From Alteromonas abrolhosensis (lineage in GTDB: Bacteria > Pseudomonadota > Gammaproteobacteria > Enterobacterales > Alteromonadaceae): 64,000 bases of DNA. The DNA is taken from contig NZ_MEJH01000006.1 in NCBI RefSeq assembly GCF_001953635.1, positions 238,923 through 302,922 of the forward strand. Direction: 5' to 3'. Below the pieces are notes generated by a model. That model worked only from the letters and a program-made list of their open reading frames with translations, was not told where the DNA came from and searched no databases. The position numbers were made by a program, and so were the translations under genes. This document shows positions 34,753-44,175 of this stretch, piece after piece. Numbering within the stretch: position 1 is the first letter of the stretch; every line of letters starts with the position of its first letter.

Positions 34753-35799
34753 ATGACGATAAAAGTTTTGGTGGTAGACGACTCGGCACTAATTCGGCAA
34801 ATTCTAAGCGAGATTATTAAAAGTGAACCAGATATGGCGTTAGTGGGGGCCGCTCCCGATGCCTTTGTAGCAAAAAAACTGGTTTTAGAGAAGTCTCCTG
34901 ATGTTATTACGCTTGATATAGAAATGCCAAAAGTGGACGGGTTACGTTTTCTCGAAGTGCTTATGAATGCAAGGCCTACGCCCGTAGTCATGATTTCTAC
35001 GCTAACCGAAAAAGGCGCCGATGCCACATTGAGGTCACTTGAGTTAGGGGCTATCGATTTTGTTGCGAAGCCTAAGATAGGCGTGGCGCAGGGCATGGCA
35101 GACTACCACCAGTTAATTGTTGAAAAGATACGCACGGCAGCGCGCTCAAAAGTGAAAAAGTCTACGCCCTCCAAAGTCTCGGCCGTGAGCAAAGTCAATT
35201 ATTCTGGTACGGAGAAGATTATTGCGATTGGAGCGTCAACGGGCGGCACCGAAGCTATTAAAGAGGTGCTGCGCACCTTTCCGGCGAACGCGCCAGCTAC
35301 GGTGATCACACAGCACATGCCAGCAGGATTTACCTCGACTTACGCTAAACGACTAGATGCCGTGTGCCAAATGCAGGTTAAAGAAGCGAAGGGCGGAGAG
35401 CGTTTATTACCAGGCCAAGCGTATTTGGCACCGGGTGATAAGCACATGGAAATTGAAAGAAGCGGTGCTGACTACCGTATTAGATTGACCGACGGTGCTC
35501 GTGTGTCGGGACATAAGCCTTCAGTGGACGTGTTATTCAATTCTATATGCAAAAGTGCTGGCAGCAATGCATTGGGGGTTTTGCTTACCGGTATGGGCAG
35601 TGATGGCGCTAGTGGTCTACACGAAATGTTTAACGCCGGCTGTGAAACATTTTGCCAAGATGAAGCAAGCTGCATTGTTTTTGGTATGCCCAAAGTTGCC
35701 ATTGAAAAAGGGGCAGCGAAGCGCGTAGTAAGCTTAGATGATATGGGCAGAAGCGTTATGCAAACGGTAGAGAAGCTTTCGGCTGGTAGTCGTTTGTAA
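34753..35799 (+). CDS. cheB: Chemotaxis methylesterase/response regulator CheB (cluster 2)
   Basis: A 348-residue protein with receiver D9-D10 and D55, GASTGG catalytic serine motif, QHMPAGF histidine motif and LTGMGSDGA aspartate motif. Same length as the copy at 22577. Last gene of the duplicated chemotaxis region. Confidence 0.94.
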   Translation: MTIKVLVVDDSALIRQILSEIIKSEPDMALVGAAPDAFVAKKLVLEKSPDVITLDIEMPKVDGLRFLEVLMNARPTPVVMISTLTEKGADATLRSLELGAIDFVAKPKIGVAQGMADYHQLIVEKIRTAARSKVKKSTPSKVSAVSKVNYSGTEKIIAIGASTGGTEAIKEVLRTFPANAPATVITQHMPAGFTSTYAKRLDAVCQMQVKEAKGGERLLPGQAYLAPGDKHMEIERSGADYRIRLTDGARVSGHKPSVDVLFNSICKSAGSNALGVLLTGMGSDGASGLHEMFNAGCETFCQDEASCIVFGMPKVAIEKGAAKRVVSLDDMGRSVMQTVEKLSAGSRL

Positions 35800-36230
35800 G
35801 TGTAGTGAGTAAATACTTACAAAATGCAATTTCTGTCCTAAAACCTGTAAAAGGTTTGTTATAACTTTTCTTGTTCCAGCAAAGCTAAGGTGTTTTAATA
35901 GCAACGCTTAATAGTGAGTAATGCTGCTACAGAATGCTGTTGCTGTAGCCGATACTATGGATAGGCTTACTATTTAGTGCGTAAAAATATAAAAATCGAT
36001 ACGTAAGTGAAATGGTAAGGTAAATCATTGTCGACATAATAATATAAAAGACAATGGCTTATGTGCGTTAGCAAAAGCAAGGTAGGCGAAGTTTTATTAC
36101 TGAGTATGTTTTGTAGTACCTAACTAGAATAAAAGGCCTGCTATATTTCTTACAGATTTTAGAGCAAATATATGCTCATTCTTACGGTATGACACTAACC
36201 CGGGATTATAACGAGTAGTTGGGGACTCTT
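35800..36230. other. Intergenic region downstream of chemotaxis cluster 2
   Basis: About 430 bp, AT-rich, no supported gene. A weak hairpin AAACCT-GTAAA-AGGTTT (35841-35857) without a good T-run may end cluster 2. The promoter of the small exported protein should lie near 36150-36210, but no clear consensus is visible. Confidence 0.4.
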
Positions 36231-36491
36231 ATGAAACAGCAAACGCTTATTGCGCTATCGGCCTTAATGTTTTCTTCTTCTGTTTTAGCAAATGGCGGTT
36301 TTGAACCGAATAAGAAAGCATGCGTTAACGTCGGAAAAGAAATCACTCGCGTAAGTACTGAAATGGATACGGCTAAGTCAGGTATTCAGAAGTCATGGCT
36401 TAAGCGTCAATTAAGTGCATTGGAAACAAAGCGCAATTCTTGTAGCACTCAAGGTTTTAAACCAAACCAGCCAGAGCTAGCAAAAGTTTAA
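36231..36491 (+). CDS. Small secreted protein, unknown function
   Basis: An 86-residue protein from the ATG at 36231 with GGGGA upstream. A signal peptide (residues 1-20, ending VLA before NGG) leaves a 66-residue mature protein that is helical, basic, and has exactly two cysteines (in KKACVNVG and KRNSCSTQG), likely forming a periplasmic disulfide. The mature part has near-repeated ends GFEPNKKAC and GFKPNQPEL. No family recognised. Monocistronic, followed by a strong terminator. Confidence 0.7.
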   Translation: MKQQTLIALSALMFSSSVLANGGFEPNKKACVNVGKEITRVSTEMDTAKSGIQKSWLKRQLSALETKRNSCSTQGFKPNQPELAKV

Positions 36492-36512
36492 ACATTTTGT
36501 ACTTCGCATGAG

Positions 36513-36541
36513 AAAAGTCTTACTACGGTAAGACTTTTTTG
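36513..36541 (+). terminator. Rho-independent terminator
   Basis: Perfect 11-bp stem AAAAGTCTTAC / GTAAGACTTTT with a TACG loop and T-run, 22 bp after the small secreted protein gene. Confidence 0.88.
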
Positions 36542-36624
36542 TTTGTGCTTGAATAACTTTTACTACGTTGCAATTTAAAAAGTGGCGCGGCAGTAACCGC
36601 CGTTCATGCTTTCATCAAGCTGAT

Positions 36625-37299
36625 TCATTGCGAACTTATTACTGCGATAAGTTCGGTAAGCGAACCAATACTGTGATCAGGTGCAAGTCCCAACGGGTAC
36701 ATCATTTTGCCCGGGCGCTCAACAAATGTGGTTTGCATACCTGTCGCTTTAGCGCCACTCACATCCCATCCGTGTGCAGCCACCATCATGGCGTCTTTGT
36801 TCTTTACGTTAGCCTGCTGGCAGGCCCAGTGGTAAACAGCTGCATGGGGTTTGTAAGTGCGTATGCTTTCCACACTCAATACATGGGAAAAGTACGATCG
36901 TATATTGGCGTATTCAAGCTGCGCGTCTAATCCAGCCTTAGATGAGTTTGAAAGCGCGACCAAGGTTACGCCCGCACTTTGAAGCGTCTTTAATGTAGGA
37001 ATAACATCCTCGTGCGCGGGCAGCCGGGTGATGTGCTGTTTGATTGTGTCTTTCGCCTTTGCTTTATCAAGCGCGATCCCTTTTCCGTGCGCAACCATAG
37101 TCAGTGCTGCCGCCCCGATATCAATGAAATCGTGAAACTGCGCTGACATGGTATCCACCAAGCTGTGATGCAACAAATTAGCGAACCACAAGTCTACTAG
37201 AGTCTCATCGCCATTTAATACCGCTGCTAAGCCAGTTTTAATGGCCTGCATGTCTAAGAGTGTTTCATTAATGTCGAAGAAAATTACCCTTGGCGTCAC
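36625..37299 (-). CDS. Haloacid dehalogenase, type II (L-2-haloacid dehalogenase family)
   Basis: A 224-residue HAD-fold enzyme with FDINETL (nucleophile Asp near residue 9), ALSNSS (motif II), TYKPHAAVY (motif III Lys) and VAAHGWDVSGAKATGM, the signature stretch of type II haloacid dehalogenases. It would hydrolyse short 2-haloacids, though many family members have other small substrates. Monocistronic, convergent with the small secreted protein gene. Confidence 0.85.
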   Translation of the reverse strand: MTPRVIFFDINETLLDMQAIKTGLAAVLNGDETLVDLWFANLLHHSLVDTMSAQFHDFIDIGAAALTMVAHGKGIALDKAKAKDTIKQHITRLPAHEDVIPTLKTLQSAGVTLVALSNSSKAGLDAQLEYANIRSYFSHVLSVESIRTYKPHAAVYHWACQQANVKNKDAMMVAAHGWDVSGAKATGMQTTFVERPGKMMYPLGLAPDHSIGSLTELIAVISSQ

Positions 37300-37519
37300 A
37301 CTTCACCTTCCTTTTGTAGATAGCAGAAAACGGTATGCTTTGTTTTCCCTTGTTCGATGCTTATACCACTGTAAAACAGAATTGGTTTTACAGAAGCACA
37401 TTACGACTAATGTCGATGAATTAACGCTGACAGAATAAGAGCAGAGGATGTTGCTAAAAAGTAGGGTAACGAGATCGTTACAAAACTAAACCACAAGAAT
37501 ACGCGGAGAGCCGTGAATA

Positions 37520-37546
37520 ATAAAAAGCCGGCACTAAGGCCGGCTC
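37520..37546 (-). terminator. Terminator of the TonB-dependent receptor gene
   Basis: Minus-strand stem AGCCGGC / GCCGGCT with a 6-base loop, followed on the minus strand by TTTTTA; about 30 bp beyond the receptor stop. Confidence 0.8.
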
Positions 37547-37573
37547 TATCTTTAAGGTATTGCGTGTTCGTTC

Positions 37574-39832
37574 TTAGAAGAACAAGTAAGAAACGCTTAG
37601 CTTCATGCTGCGAGGCATAATGTAGCGGCCGTTTGGCGAATCTGGATTACGCGGGTCACCCTCGGTAATACCTTGTTCGTCAGTCAGGTTATCAACAGAG
37701 AACTGAAGGCGAAGTGACTCAGTTGGCTCTAGCGTTAGACCTACATCAACTTTCTCGTAGCCCTCTAGTACAACCGTGTTTTCGTTGTTACCAAAGCGAT
37801 CATCAACGGCTGATAGTGTACCGTATACCGTGGCATACATATCGCCGATATCGAAGCCATAGCTGGGCGTTACACGTACCTGCCAACCCGGCTGGCGCTG
37901 AGATTCATTGCCTTCGTTATTGGCGCTGGCAGTAATTTCAGTTTCTTGGATAGTCGCATTAACGCTTAATGAGAAGCCTGAATCGTGGCTATAGCGACCA
38001 TCAAGTTCTAAACCGTACGCCTCGTTAGTAAGAATTTCAGCCGGTGCACCCGGACGGCGTACAAACGTATCGCCTTTCACTTCGTTAGCGAATGCAGTTG
38101 CAAAGAACTGAATGCTGTCATTCATGAACTTATAACCAAGTTCACCCTGAGTAACTTCTTTAATTAGGTCGTTACCACCAGTGTAAGCACCCCAGTTGTC
38201 TCTGAAATCGTCGAAGTATGGCATTTTATAGCCTCGGTTCATGCGAACGAATACACCGCTAGTGTCATTTAGCGCGTAGTTTGCACCTACTGTCCACGAC
38301 GTTTTGGTTTCATCGTACTCAAGCGCCTTGGTAATTTCGCCGTCAAGGCCTTCATCTACCGAGTAGCTGACTTCGTGATTTTCACGGCGTAGCCCTAAGT
38401 CGATGCTCAAGTCTGTGGTGGCGTACCATGTACCGGTTGCATAAATTGCGAACGTGCTTGCATCGCCTACTGAGCTGATGTCGTAGTTCCAATCACAGCC
38501 TTGTGCGTCAGTGTTACATTCGATACCGTCTAGCAATTCACCGCCTGGCTGTAATACGTGGTAAGCCGTGTTACCAATGCTCCACCAGTCTTCGGCTTTT
38601 GTCGTTGCACTGTAAATACCAAATGACGTATCGAAGTCTTCCCAGCTTTTCGACACAGCAAGGTCGTTAGTGAAAGCTTCAATGTCTTTTAGCACAACCC
38701 AGCGTCCAATTTGTTGAATTGGAGTGTCGCCGTCATACACTGTACCAGTTACAGCGCCGGTGGCTGACTCGCCATTGTCGGCAACGCTTGCAACGGTCGT
38801 TGCAGAACCATTTGGTACAAGACCAAAGGTATTTGCTTTACCCTTGGTTAGGTTAAAGCGGTCAACTAGCTGCCAGTCGTTGCCTAAGTCAAGCTTAATG
38901 CTACCGCCACTAACGTGTCCGTCCCATCCACGACCTTCGCCAAAGTCGAAAGACTCAGCTGTGTCGTTAGGGCCGTAAGTAATGGTGCCTTGGCGATTCA
39001 ATGGGCCTATTTGCGTGTAGTTAGCATCAATACCTTCAACGTTTAAAGGTGTAGGTAAGTACCAAGTACCGCGATCGTCAGTTTGACGGGTATAAAGGTT
39101 AAGCTCGCCTTTTTCGAAAACTTTAGTGATGTTAACGGTGAACTGGTTGCCTTGTTCAGAGTTGAAGCCCGCATCACGAATGCCTTCTGAGCTCTTAATG
39201 TAACCACCAACCATGTAGTACAAGTCGTCGTCTAGCGCGCCGCTTGCGACAACATCTACGCGGTTAAGACCGTAGTCAGAAATAGTGTACTTGGCTGATG
39301 CTTCTGTTGACTCACCACCGCGCTTAAGACGGAAGTTAGTTGTAAGACCTGGTTGGCCGTTGCTCACTACAGGGTTCGGACCACCGCGTAAACCTTCAAC
39401 CATTTCAATTGTGTCGTCGATGCGAAACAGCTGAGAGTTCTCAAGGAAAGACAGCGTAGGTGCAGGGTAAATAGGAGAGTTCTCAAGCGCAATAGTTAAG
39501 AACGGGGCATCGCCACCACCTGGGAAACCACGAACAAAAACGTTCGCGCCAGACTCACCGCCTGAGCTTTCAACCCAAACACCTGGAATAGCCTTAAACA
39601 GATCGGCCGTAGACTTAGGTGCGAGTTTTTCAATGTCGCTTGCATCGATATTCGTTACCGCGAAGCTTGCGTCAATTTTTCTAATCCCTGCGCCGCCCGG
39701 CGTACCACTGACAACAATAACTTCTGCGTTGTCTTTCGCTTTTTGCTTGACGTCTTCTTGTGCCATGGCAGGCTGCGTTAGTGCTACCGCTACTGCACTC
39801 GCCAGCATTCCTTTTGTAAACAACGTTTTCAT
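37574..39832 (-). CDS. TonB-dependent outer-membrane receptor, probably for trehalose or related sugars
   Basis: A 752-residue receptor with signal peptide (1-24, ending AMA before QED), TonB-box-like EVIVVSG (about 37-43), plug domain (about 50-165), and beta-barrel ending in SVSYLFF with terminal aromatic residues. It imports substrates through the outer membrane using TonB energy. Two LacI-type operators lie in its upstream region and match one ahead of the MFS/trehalase genes, so trehalose or an alpha-glucoside is the likely substrate; this is inference from regulation and neighbours. Confidence 0.85.
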   Translation of the reverse strand: MKTLFTKGMLASAVAVALTQPAMAQEDVKQKAKDNAEVIVVSGTPGGAGIRKIDASFAVTNIDASDIEKLAPKSTADLFKAIPGVWVESSGGESGANVFVRGFPGGGDAPFLTIALENSPIYPAPTLSFLENSQLFRIDDTIEMVEGLRGGPNPVVSNGQPGLTTNFRLKRGGESTEASAKYTISDYGLNRVDVVASGALDDDLYYMVGGYIKSSEGIRDAGFNSEQGNQFTVNITKVFEKGELNLYTRQTDDRGTWYLPTPLNVEGIDANYTQIGPLNRQGTITYGPNDTAESFDFGEGRGWDGHVSGGSIKLDLGNDWQLVDRFNLTKGKANTFGLVPNGSATTVASVADNGESATGAVTGTVYDGDTPIQQIGRWVVLKDIEAFTNDLAVSKSWEDFDTSFGIYSATTKAEDWWSIGNTAYHVLQPGGELLDGIECNTDAQGCDWNYDISSVGDASTFAIYATGTWYATTDLSIDLGLRRENHEVSYSVDEGLDGEITKALEYDETKTSWTVGANYALNDTSGVFVRMNRGYKMPYFDDFRDNWGAYTGGNDLIKEVTQGELGYKFMNDSIQFFATAFANEVKGDTFVRRPGAPAEILTNEAYGLELDGRYSHDSGFSLSVNATIQETEITASANNEGNESQRQPGWQVRVTPSYGFDIGDMYATVYGTLSAVDDRFGNNENTVVLEGYEKVDVGLTLEPTESLRLQFSVDNLTDEQGITEGDPRNPDSPNGRYIMPRSMKLSVSYLFF

Positions 39833-39936
39833 GGTGTGTGCTCCCGAAAATGTTCTATTGCGTTGTTAACTGAATGCGTTAAACAGGTTTAAAAATTGTT
39901 ATACGCATCACGATTGCGAAACAAAATAGATCTGTT

Positions 39937-39950
39937 TGCAAACGATTGCA
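39937..39950. promoter_or_regulatory. LacI-family operator (TonB receptor, site 1)
   Basis: TGCAAACGATTGCA, a 14-bp near-palindrome with the central CG typical of LacI-family sites. Confidence 0.8.
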
Positions 39951-39959
39951 AGGATAAAA

Positions 39960-39973
39960 TGCAATCGTTTGCA
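39960..39973. promoter_or_regulatory. LacI-family operator (TonB receptor, site 2)
   Basis: TGCAATCGTTTGCA, the exact reverse complement of site 1; centres are 23 bp apart, about two helical turns. Confidence 0.8.
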
Positions 39974-40139
39974 AATTTTTTGTTTATTGTTGTTAACATG
40001 GTTTTACGCTAAGGCGATTCGCGCTATATTGTTTTTTCGGCTACAGTGCTGACGATTTATCCGGTTTTAGCCACTGCTTTATGCTTTTATTTCAAAGCGG
40101 CTGTCGCGGATAACAAGGTACAAAAAATATTATTAGAGA

Positions 40140-41174
40140 ATGGTCACATTGGTTTCTGAAACAAAACTCACCTTAGCGAAGTTGGCTGATATTGCAGGTG
40201 TATCAACATCTACGGCATCTCGGGCATTAAAAGATAATCCGCTTATCAAACAGGAAACCCGAAGCAGAATTCAGGCACTTGCTAAAGAGCATAACTTCAG
40301 TATTAACGCGGCTGCTAGCCGTTTAAGAACACAGAAAACGCATGTAATTGCGGTGATCTTAAATCTAATCGATAACACCGAGCAAAGCACCACAGACCCT
40401 TTCTTACTTAAGCTGGTGGGTGAGTTAAATCAGGCACTAAACGCCGAAGGTTATGAGCTACTGCTGTCTAATTCTTTTATGGCGTCGGATGACTGGGCGA
40501 ATTATTTTATTCGCAGCCAGCGAGCCGACGGCATTATTGTTATAGGACAAGGTAAATCTACTGCCAAGATTGACAGAGCGGCACAATCGGGGATTCCCAT
40601 TGTTGTGTGGGGCGATGCGAAAACAGAAGCGCCGTATCCTATCATTGGCGGCGACAACTATCTTGGCGGCTACACGGCAACCCAGCATTTGCTAAGCCAC
40701 GGCGCTAAACGCATCTTGTTCTTAGGTGACTCTGAGCACGCTGAAATGCAAGAGCGCCACAAAGGGTATGCGCAGGCACATAAAGACGCTAACGTGCCAA
40801 TAGATGCGCAGTGCACTTGCGCTATAGACATTACCTCTAAAGCGGCTTACCAATATATTAACGAGCGCATAAAAGCGAATGGCTTAGACTTCGACGGAAT
40901 CGTATGCGTAAGCGACATGGTAGCGTTGGGCGCATTGAAAGCGCTTAAAGAGCGCTACGTTGGTATTCCAAGCGATGTTGGCATAGTGGGGTACGACGAT
41001 ATTTCACTTGCTGAGCTCATGCACCCTTCGTTAACAACAGTGCGTCAAAACACCCAGCAAGCGGCAAAAGAAATGGTGACTCAGCTTTTAAATCAGTTTG
41101 AAAATAAACCGACAGAAAGTCAGGTAGTTGAAACCACATTAATAGCCCGTCGTTCTACACAGCACAGCGACTAA
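40140..41174 (+). CDS. LacI-family transcriptional repressor of the trehalose locus
   Basis: A 344-residue regulator with an N-terminal LacI helix-turn-helix (LAKLADIAGVSTSTASRAL, about 11-29), hinge NAAASRLRTQ, and a periplasmic-binding-protein-like effector domain. It sits between the TonB receptor and the permease/trehalase genes, and 14-bp operators of LacI type flank both. It probably represses the locus and is released by trehalose or a derivative. The effector is inferred. Confidence 0.88.
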   Translation: MVTLVSETKLTLAKLADIAGVSTSTASRALKDNPLIKQETRSRIQALAKEHNFSINAAASRLRTQKTHVIAVILNLIDNTEQSTTDPFLLKLVGELNQALNAEGYELLLSNSFMASDDWANYFIRSQRADGIIVIGQGKSTAKIDRAAQSGIPIVVWGDAKTEAPYPIIGGDNYLGGYTATQHLLSHGAKRILFLGDSEHAEMQERHKGYAQAHKDANVPIDAQCTCAIDITSKAAYQYINERIKANGLDFDGIVCVSDMVALGALKALKERYVGIPSDVGIVGYDDISLAELMHPSLTTVRQNTQQAAKEMVTQLLNQFENKPTESQVVETTLIARRSTQHSD

Positions 41175-41270
41175 TATTCTGCTTTTTTATCAGCTTTTTA
41201 CTCACACACGCTATTATTTAACGGGAAGTGTCGGTCGATTGTAAGCATTCGTTAATGCTATTCGGAGCTT

Positions 41271-41284
41271 TGCAAACGTTTGCA
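41271..41284. promoter_or_regulatory. LacI-family operator (MFS/trehalase)
   Basis: TGCAAACGTTTGCA, a perfect 14-bp palindrome with the same half-site as the two receptor operators, 57 bp upstream of the permease start. Confidence 0.85.
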
Positions 41285-41340
41285 TTTTTATTTTCATGCG
41301 ACTACACTCCTGCATAATTCAGTTAACAGAGTGTTTACAC

Positions 41341-42579
41341 ATGTCTCGATTCATGGTCATTGCAGCCATTGCCATAAGCTATTACGTATTTGCCATACTG
41401 CTAAACAGTGTGGGCACCGTTATCCTGCAATCGATCAATAGCTTCGACATCAGTAAGCCAGAGGCGAGTACACTAGAAGGTTTTAAAGACCTCTCTATCG
41501 CAATTGTCTCGTTCCTAGTGGCGAGTTTCATCCCAAGGGTTGGCTACAAACTTTCAATGCTACTTGGATTAGCATTAGTAGCCGTTGCCTGTGCGCTTAC
41601 ACCTTCTATCGCAAGCTTTTGGTTCATTAAAGTGTTGTTTGCCTGTATAGGTACCGCATTTGCGCTAGTGAAAGTGTCGGTTTACGCCATCATTGGTCAG
41701 TTGTCATCAACTACTAAAGCGCACTCATCGTTAATGAACACTATTGAAGGTATTTTTATGTTGGGCGTGCTGTCTGGCTACTGGGTGTTCGCCGGGTTTA
41801 TCGACCCCAATAACGACGCCTCATTATCTTGGCTAAACGTCTACTACTTACTTGCCGCATTGGTTGGCTTTACCTTAATTGTTGTGGCACTAGCACCTAT
41901 AAAACCAGTAGAGAAAGCACAATCAGACGGTCTGGCAAGTGAGTTCTTCAGTATGTTAAAGCTAGCCTACAAGCCTCTGGTGTTAGTGTTTATATTCTCT
42001 ATCTTCTTGTACGTGTTAATAGAGCAGGGCATAGGTTCGTGGCTGCCAACCTTTAACAAAGAGGTGCTAGGCTTACCTACTCAAGTTAGCATTCAAATAA
42101 CCAGTATTTTTGCTATCGCATTAGCCGTTGGGCGCTTAACCGCTGGCGCGGTACTTACGCGAATGAATTGGTATCCCTTCTTAAATATCTGTTTGGCAGG
42201 TATGGCTACGGTTATGCTGCTAAGCCTACCACTTGCCGAAAATGTGTCGGATAGCACCATTGCCAGCTGGGCTGATGCCCCAATAGCTGCGTTTCTCATT
42301 CCGTTAATTGGTTTGATGATGGCGCCTATCTACCCTGTATTAAACTCGGTAATGCTAAGTGCGTTGCCTCAACATCAACATGCACCGATGACAGGGCTAA
42401 TTGTTGTATTTTCTGCATTAGGTGGAACCACAGGCTCAATTGTAACGGGGTTTATCTTCGACGCAGTGGGCGGGCAGCAAGCATTTTATCTATCTCTTAT
42501 TCCGATAGGCGCATTAGTAGTAACCCTATTCTTCTTTAAAAAAGCGTCTTCTTCTCTATCGCCTAAAGGTGCGCAGTAA
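41341..42579 (+). CDS. MFS sugar permease (probable trehalose transporter)
   Basis: A 412-residue inner-membrane protein with about 12 hydrophobic spans and a basic central loop, of the major facilitator superfamily. The ATG at 41341 (MSRFMVIAAIAISYY) places the first span at the N-terminus and is preferred to upstream starts that overlap the operator region. It lies 2 bp ahead of the trehalase gene, so uptake of intact trehalose across the inner membrane is the natural role. Confidence 0.8.
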   Translation: MSRFMVIAAIAISYYVFAILLNSVGTVILQSINSFDISKPEASTLEGFKDLSIAIVSFLVASFIPRVGYKLSMLLGLALVAVACALTPSIASFWFIKVLFACIGTAFALVKVSVYAIIGQLSSTTKAHSSLMNTIEGIFMLGVLSGYWVFAGFIDPNNDASLSWLNVYYLLAALVGFTLIVVALAPIKPVEKAQSDGLASEFFSMLKLAYKPLVLVFIFSIFLYVLIEQGIGSWLPTFNKEVLGLPTQVSIQITSIFAIALAVGRLTAGAVLTRMNWYPFLNICLAGMATVMLLSLPLAENVSDSTIASWADAPIAAFLIPLIGLMMAPIYPVLNSVMLSALPQHQHAPMTGLIVVFSALGGTTGSIVTGFIFDAVGGQQAFYLSLIPIGALVVTLFFFKKASSSLSPKGAQ

Positions 42580-42581
42580 TT

Positions 42582-44105
42582 ATGAGTTCTTCTTCACACA
42601 ACTGGCGAGACAGCTTGTCGTTTTTCGCCAGCGACCTGTTTAAGCAAGTGCAAATGGCACAGCTTTTTCCTGACAGCAAAACTTTTGCTGATGCTATTGT
42701 TAAAACAGATCTTAACACCGTATTAGGTGCATACGATAAGGCGTGTTTAGAGGCACAAGAAAGTGGTGAAGCTGTCGATTTAGCCACTTTTGTAAATACC
42801 CATTTCGATATTCCAGAAATGATCAGTGCAACCTCGCAAACCAAGTTTGCAAACGTAGCCGACTATATCGAGCACATGTGGCAGGTGCTAACGCGCACTC
42901 CCGACACTGAGCAGAAAGATAGCTTGATAGCCCTAACTCGCCCTTACATAGTACCGGGCGGACGTTTTCGTGAAATCTACTACTGGGATACATATTTTAC
43001 CGCGCTTGGCTTAATTGACGCGGGGCGCACCGACATGGCAATTAACATGTTGGTGAATTTTGTAGATATTTTAAATGAAGTAGGCTGCATTCCTAACGGC
43101 AATCGCGCTTATTATTATTCTCGCAGTCAGCCTCCTATTTTGGCGTTATTTTATAACTTGCTTAAAGACGCACTAAGCGACCAGCAAAAAGAGTACGTTA
43201 TTTGGGGCTTGAAGAAAGAATACCAGTTTTGGATGAATGGAGCGGGCGAGAGCGCATCACAGAAAAGTGCGGCGCAACTTCGTACCGTCACCATGCCATG
43301 TGGCGCAATACTCAACCGTTACTTTGATACCGAGCCAACGCCTCGCCCTGAGTCTTATCGAGAAGACATCGAAACAGCAGAGCACATTGGCGCAGATAAA
43401 AGTCAGTTCTACCAGCACGTTCGCGCGGCTTGCGAGTCGGGTTGGGACTTCAGCTCTCGCTGGCTTGCCAATCCAGATTCACTGGCAAGTATTCGTACTA
43501 CCGAAATTATCCCAGTCGATTTAAATGCTCTACTGGTCACGCTTGAGCAAACCCTGGCAAGCGTGACTAAAGGAGCCGAGCAAGCTCGCTTTAACACAGC
43601 CGCTACGACGCGAATTAATGCAATAAACACCTATTTGTTTAACGCTGAAAAGGCAGGCTATTTTGACTATCACTTCCCCACACAGACTCAAACCAATGTC
43701 GTGTCAGCGGCTATGTGTGTGCCGTTGTTTGTTGGTATCGCCAATGACCAACAAGCGGAAGGGGTACGCGCAATAGTAATGAATACCTTGCTGAAAGAAG
43801 GCGGAGTGGTAACCACTTCCAACACTACATCGCAACAGTGGGATGCACCAAATGGCTGGGCACCACTTCAACTTTTCGCCGTCGAAGGGTTGCGTAATTA
43901 CGGGTTTGATATGCAGGCACAAACCATTATGTTGCGTTTTTGCAAAACCATAGAAAACCACTTCGCAACAAGCGGCGTGTTGCTAGAAAAGTACAATGTA
44001 TGTGACCCAGAAATAAAAGCAGGCGGCGGTGAATACGACGTTCAGCTAGGTTTCGGTTGGACCAACGGCGTGTATACCCGCTTTCAATCGTATTTGAACC
44101 AATAG
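42582..44105 (+). CDS. treF: Trehalase, glycoside hydrolase family 37
   Basis: A 507-residue enzyme hydrolysing trehalose to two glucose. Both family signatures are present: PGGRFREIYYWDTYF (about 125-139) and QWDAPNGWAP (about 419-428). No signal peptide, so it acts in the cytoplasm like E. coli TreF; the symbol follows that likeness. Second gene of the operon with the MFS permease, under the LacI operator at 41271. A strong hairpin terminator follows. Confidence 0.9.
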   Translation: MSSSSHNWRDSLSFFASDLFKQVQMAQLFPDSKTFADAIVKTDLNTVLGAYDKACLEAQESGEAVDLATFVNTHFDIPEMISATSQTKFANVADYIEHMWQVLTRTPDTEQKDSLIALTRPYIVPGGRFREIYYWDTYFTALGLIDAGRTDMAINMLVNFVDILNEVGCIPNGNRAYYYSRSQPPILALFYNLLKDALSDQQKEYVIWGLKKEYQFWMNGAGESASQKSAAQLRTVTMPCGAILNRYFDTEPTPRPESYREDIETAEHIGADKSQFYQHVRAACESGWDFSSRWLANPDSLASIRTTEIIPVDLNALLVTLEQTLASVTKGAEQARFNTAATTRINAINTYLFNAEKAGYFDYHFPTQTQTNVVSAAMCVPLFVGIANDQQAEGVRAIVMNTLLKEGGVVTTSNTTSQQWDAPNGWAPLQLFAVEGLRNYGFDMQAQTIMLRFCKTIENHFATSGVLLEKYNVCDPEIKAGGGEYDVQLGFGWTNGVYTRFQSYLNQ

Positions 44106-44124
44106 TAATGCTACGGCTAAAACA

Positions 44125-44165
44125 AAAACGCGCGGTACCGTATAAACGGGCCGCGCGTTTTTTAT
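44125..44165. terminator. Rho-independent terminator, possibly bidirectional
   Basis: Perfect 11-bp stem AAAACGCGCGG / CCGCGCGTTTT with a 15-base loop, T-run on the plus strand and A-run on the other side, between convergent genes. Confidence 0.85.
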
Positions 44166-44175
44166 TGCGTAAGCA

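Larger units (their letters stand above)
39833..40139. promoter_or_regulatory. Divergent control region of the TonB receptor and LacI regulator
   Basis: About 300 bp, very AT-rich, carrying the two operators at 39937-39950 and 39960-39973 and presumably divergent promoters for the receptor (minus) and regulator (plus). No gene. Confidence 0.6.

Noticed and set aside
36568..36930. Plus-strand open frame of 120 codons
   Set aside because: It lies opposite the well-supported haloacid dehalogenase gene and is a shadow of its codon use.
42846..42857. TTTGCAAACG inside the trehalase gene resembling the LacI operator
   Set aside because: Only one half-site matches, and it lies within a coding sequence with conserved codons.
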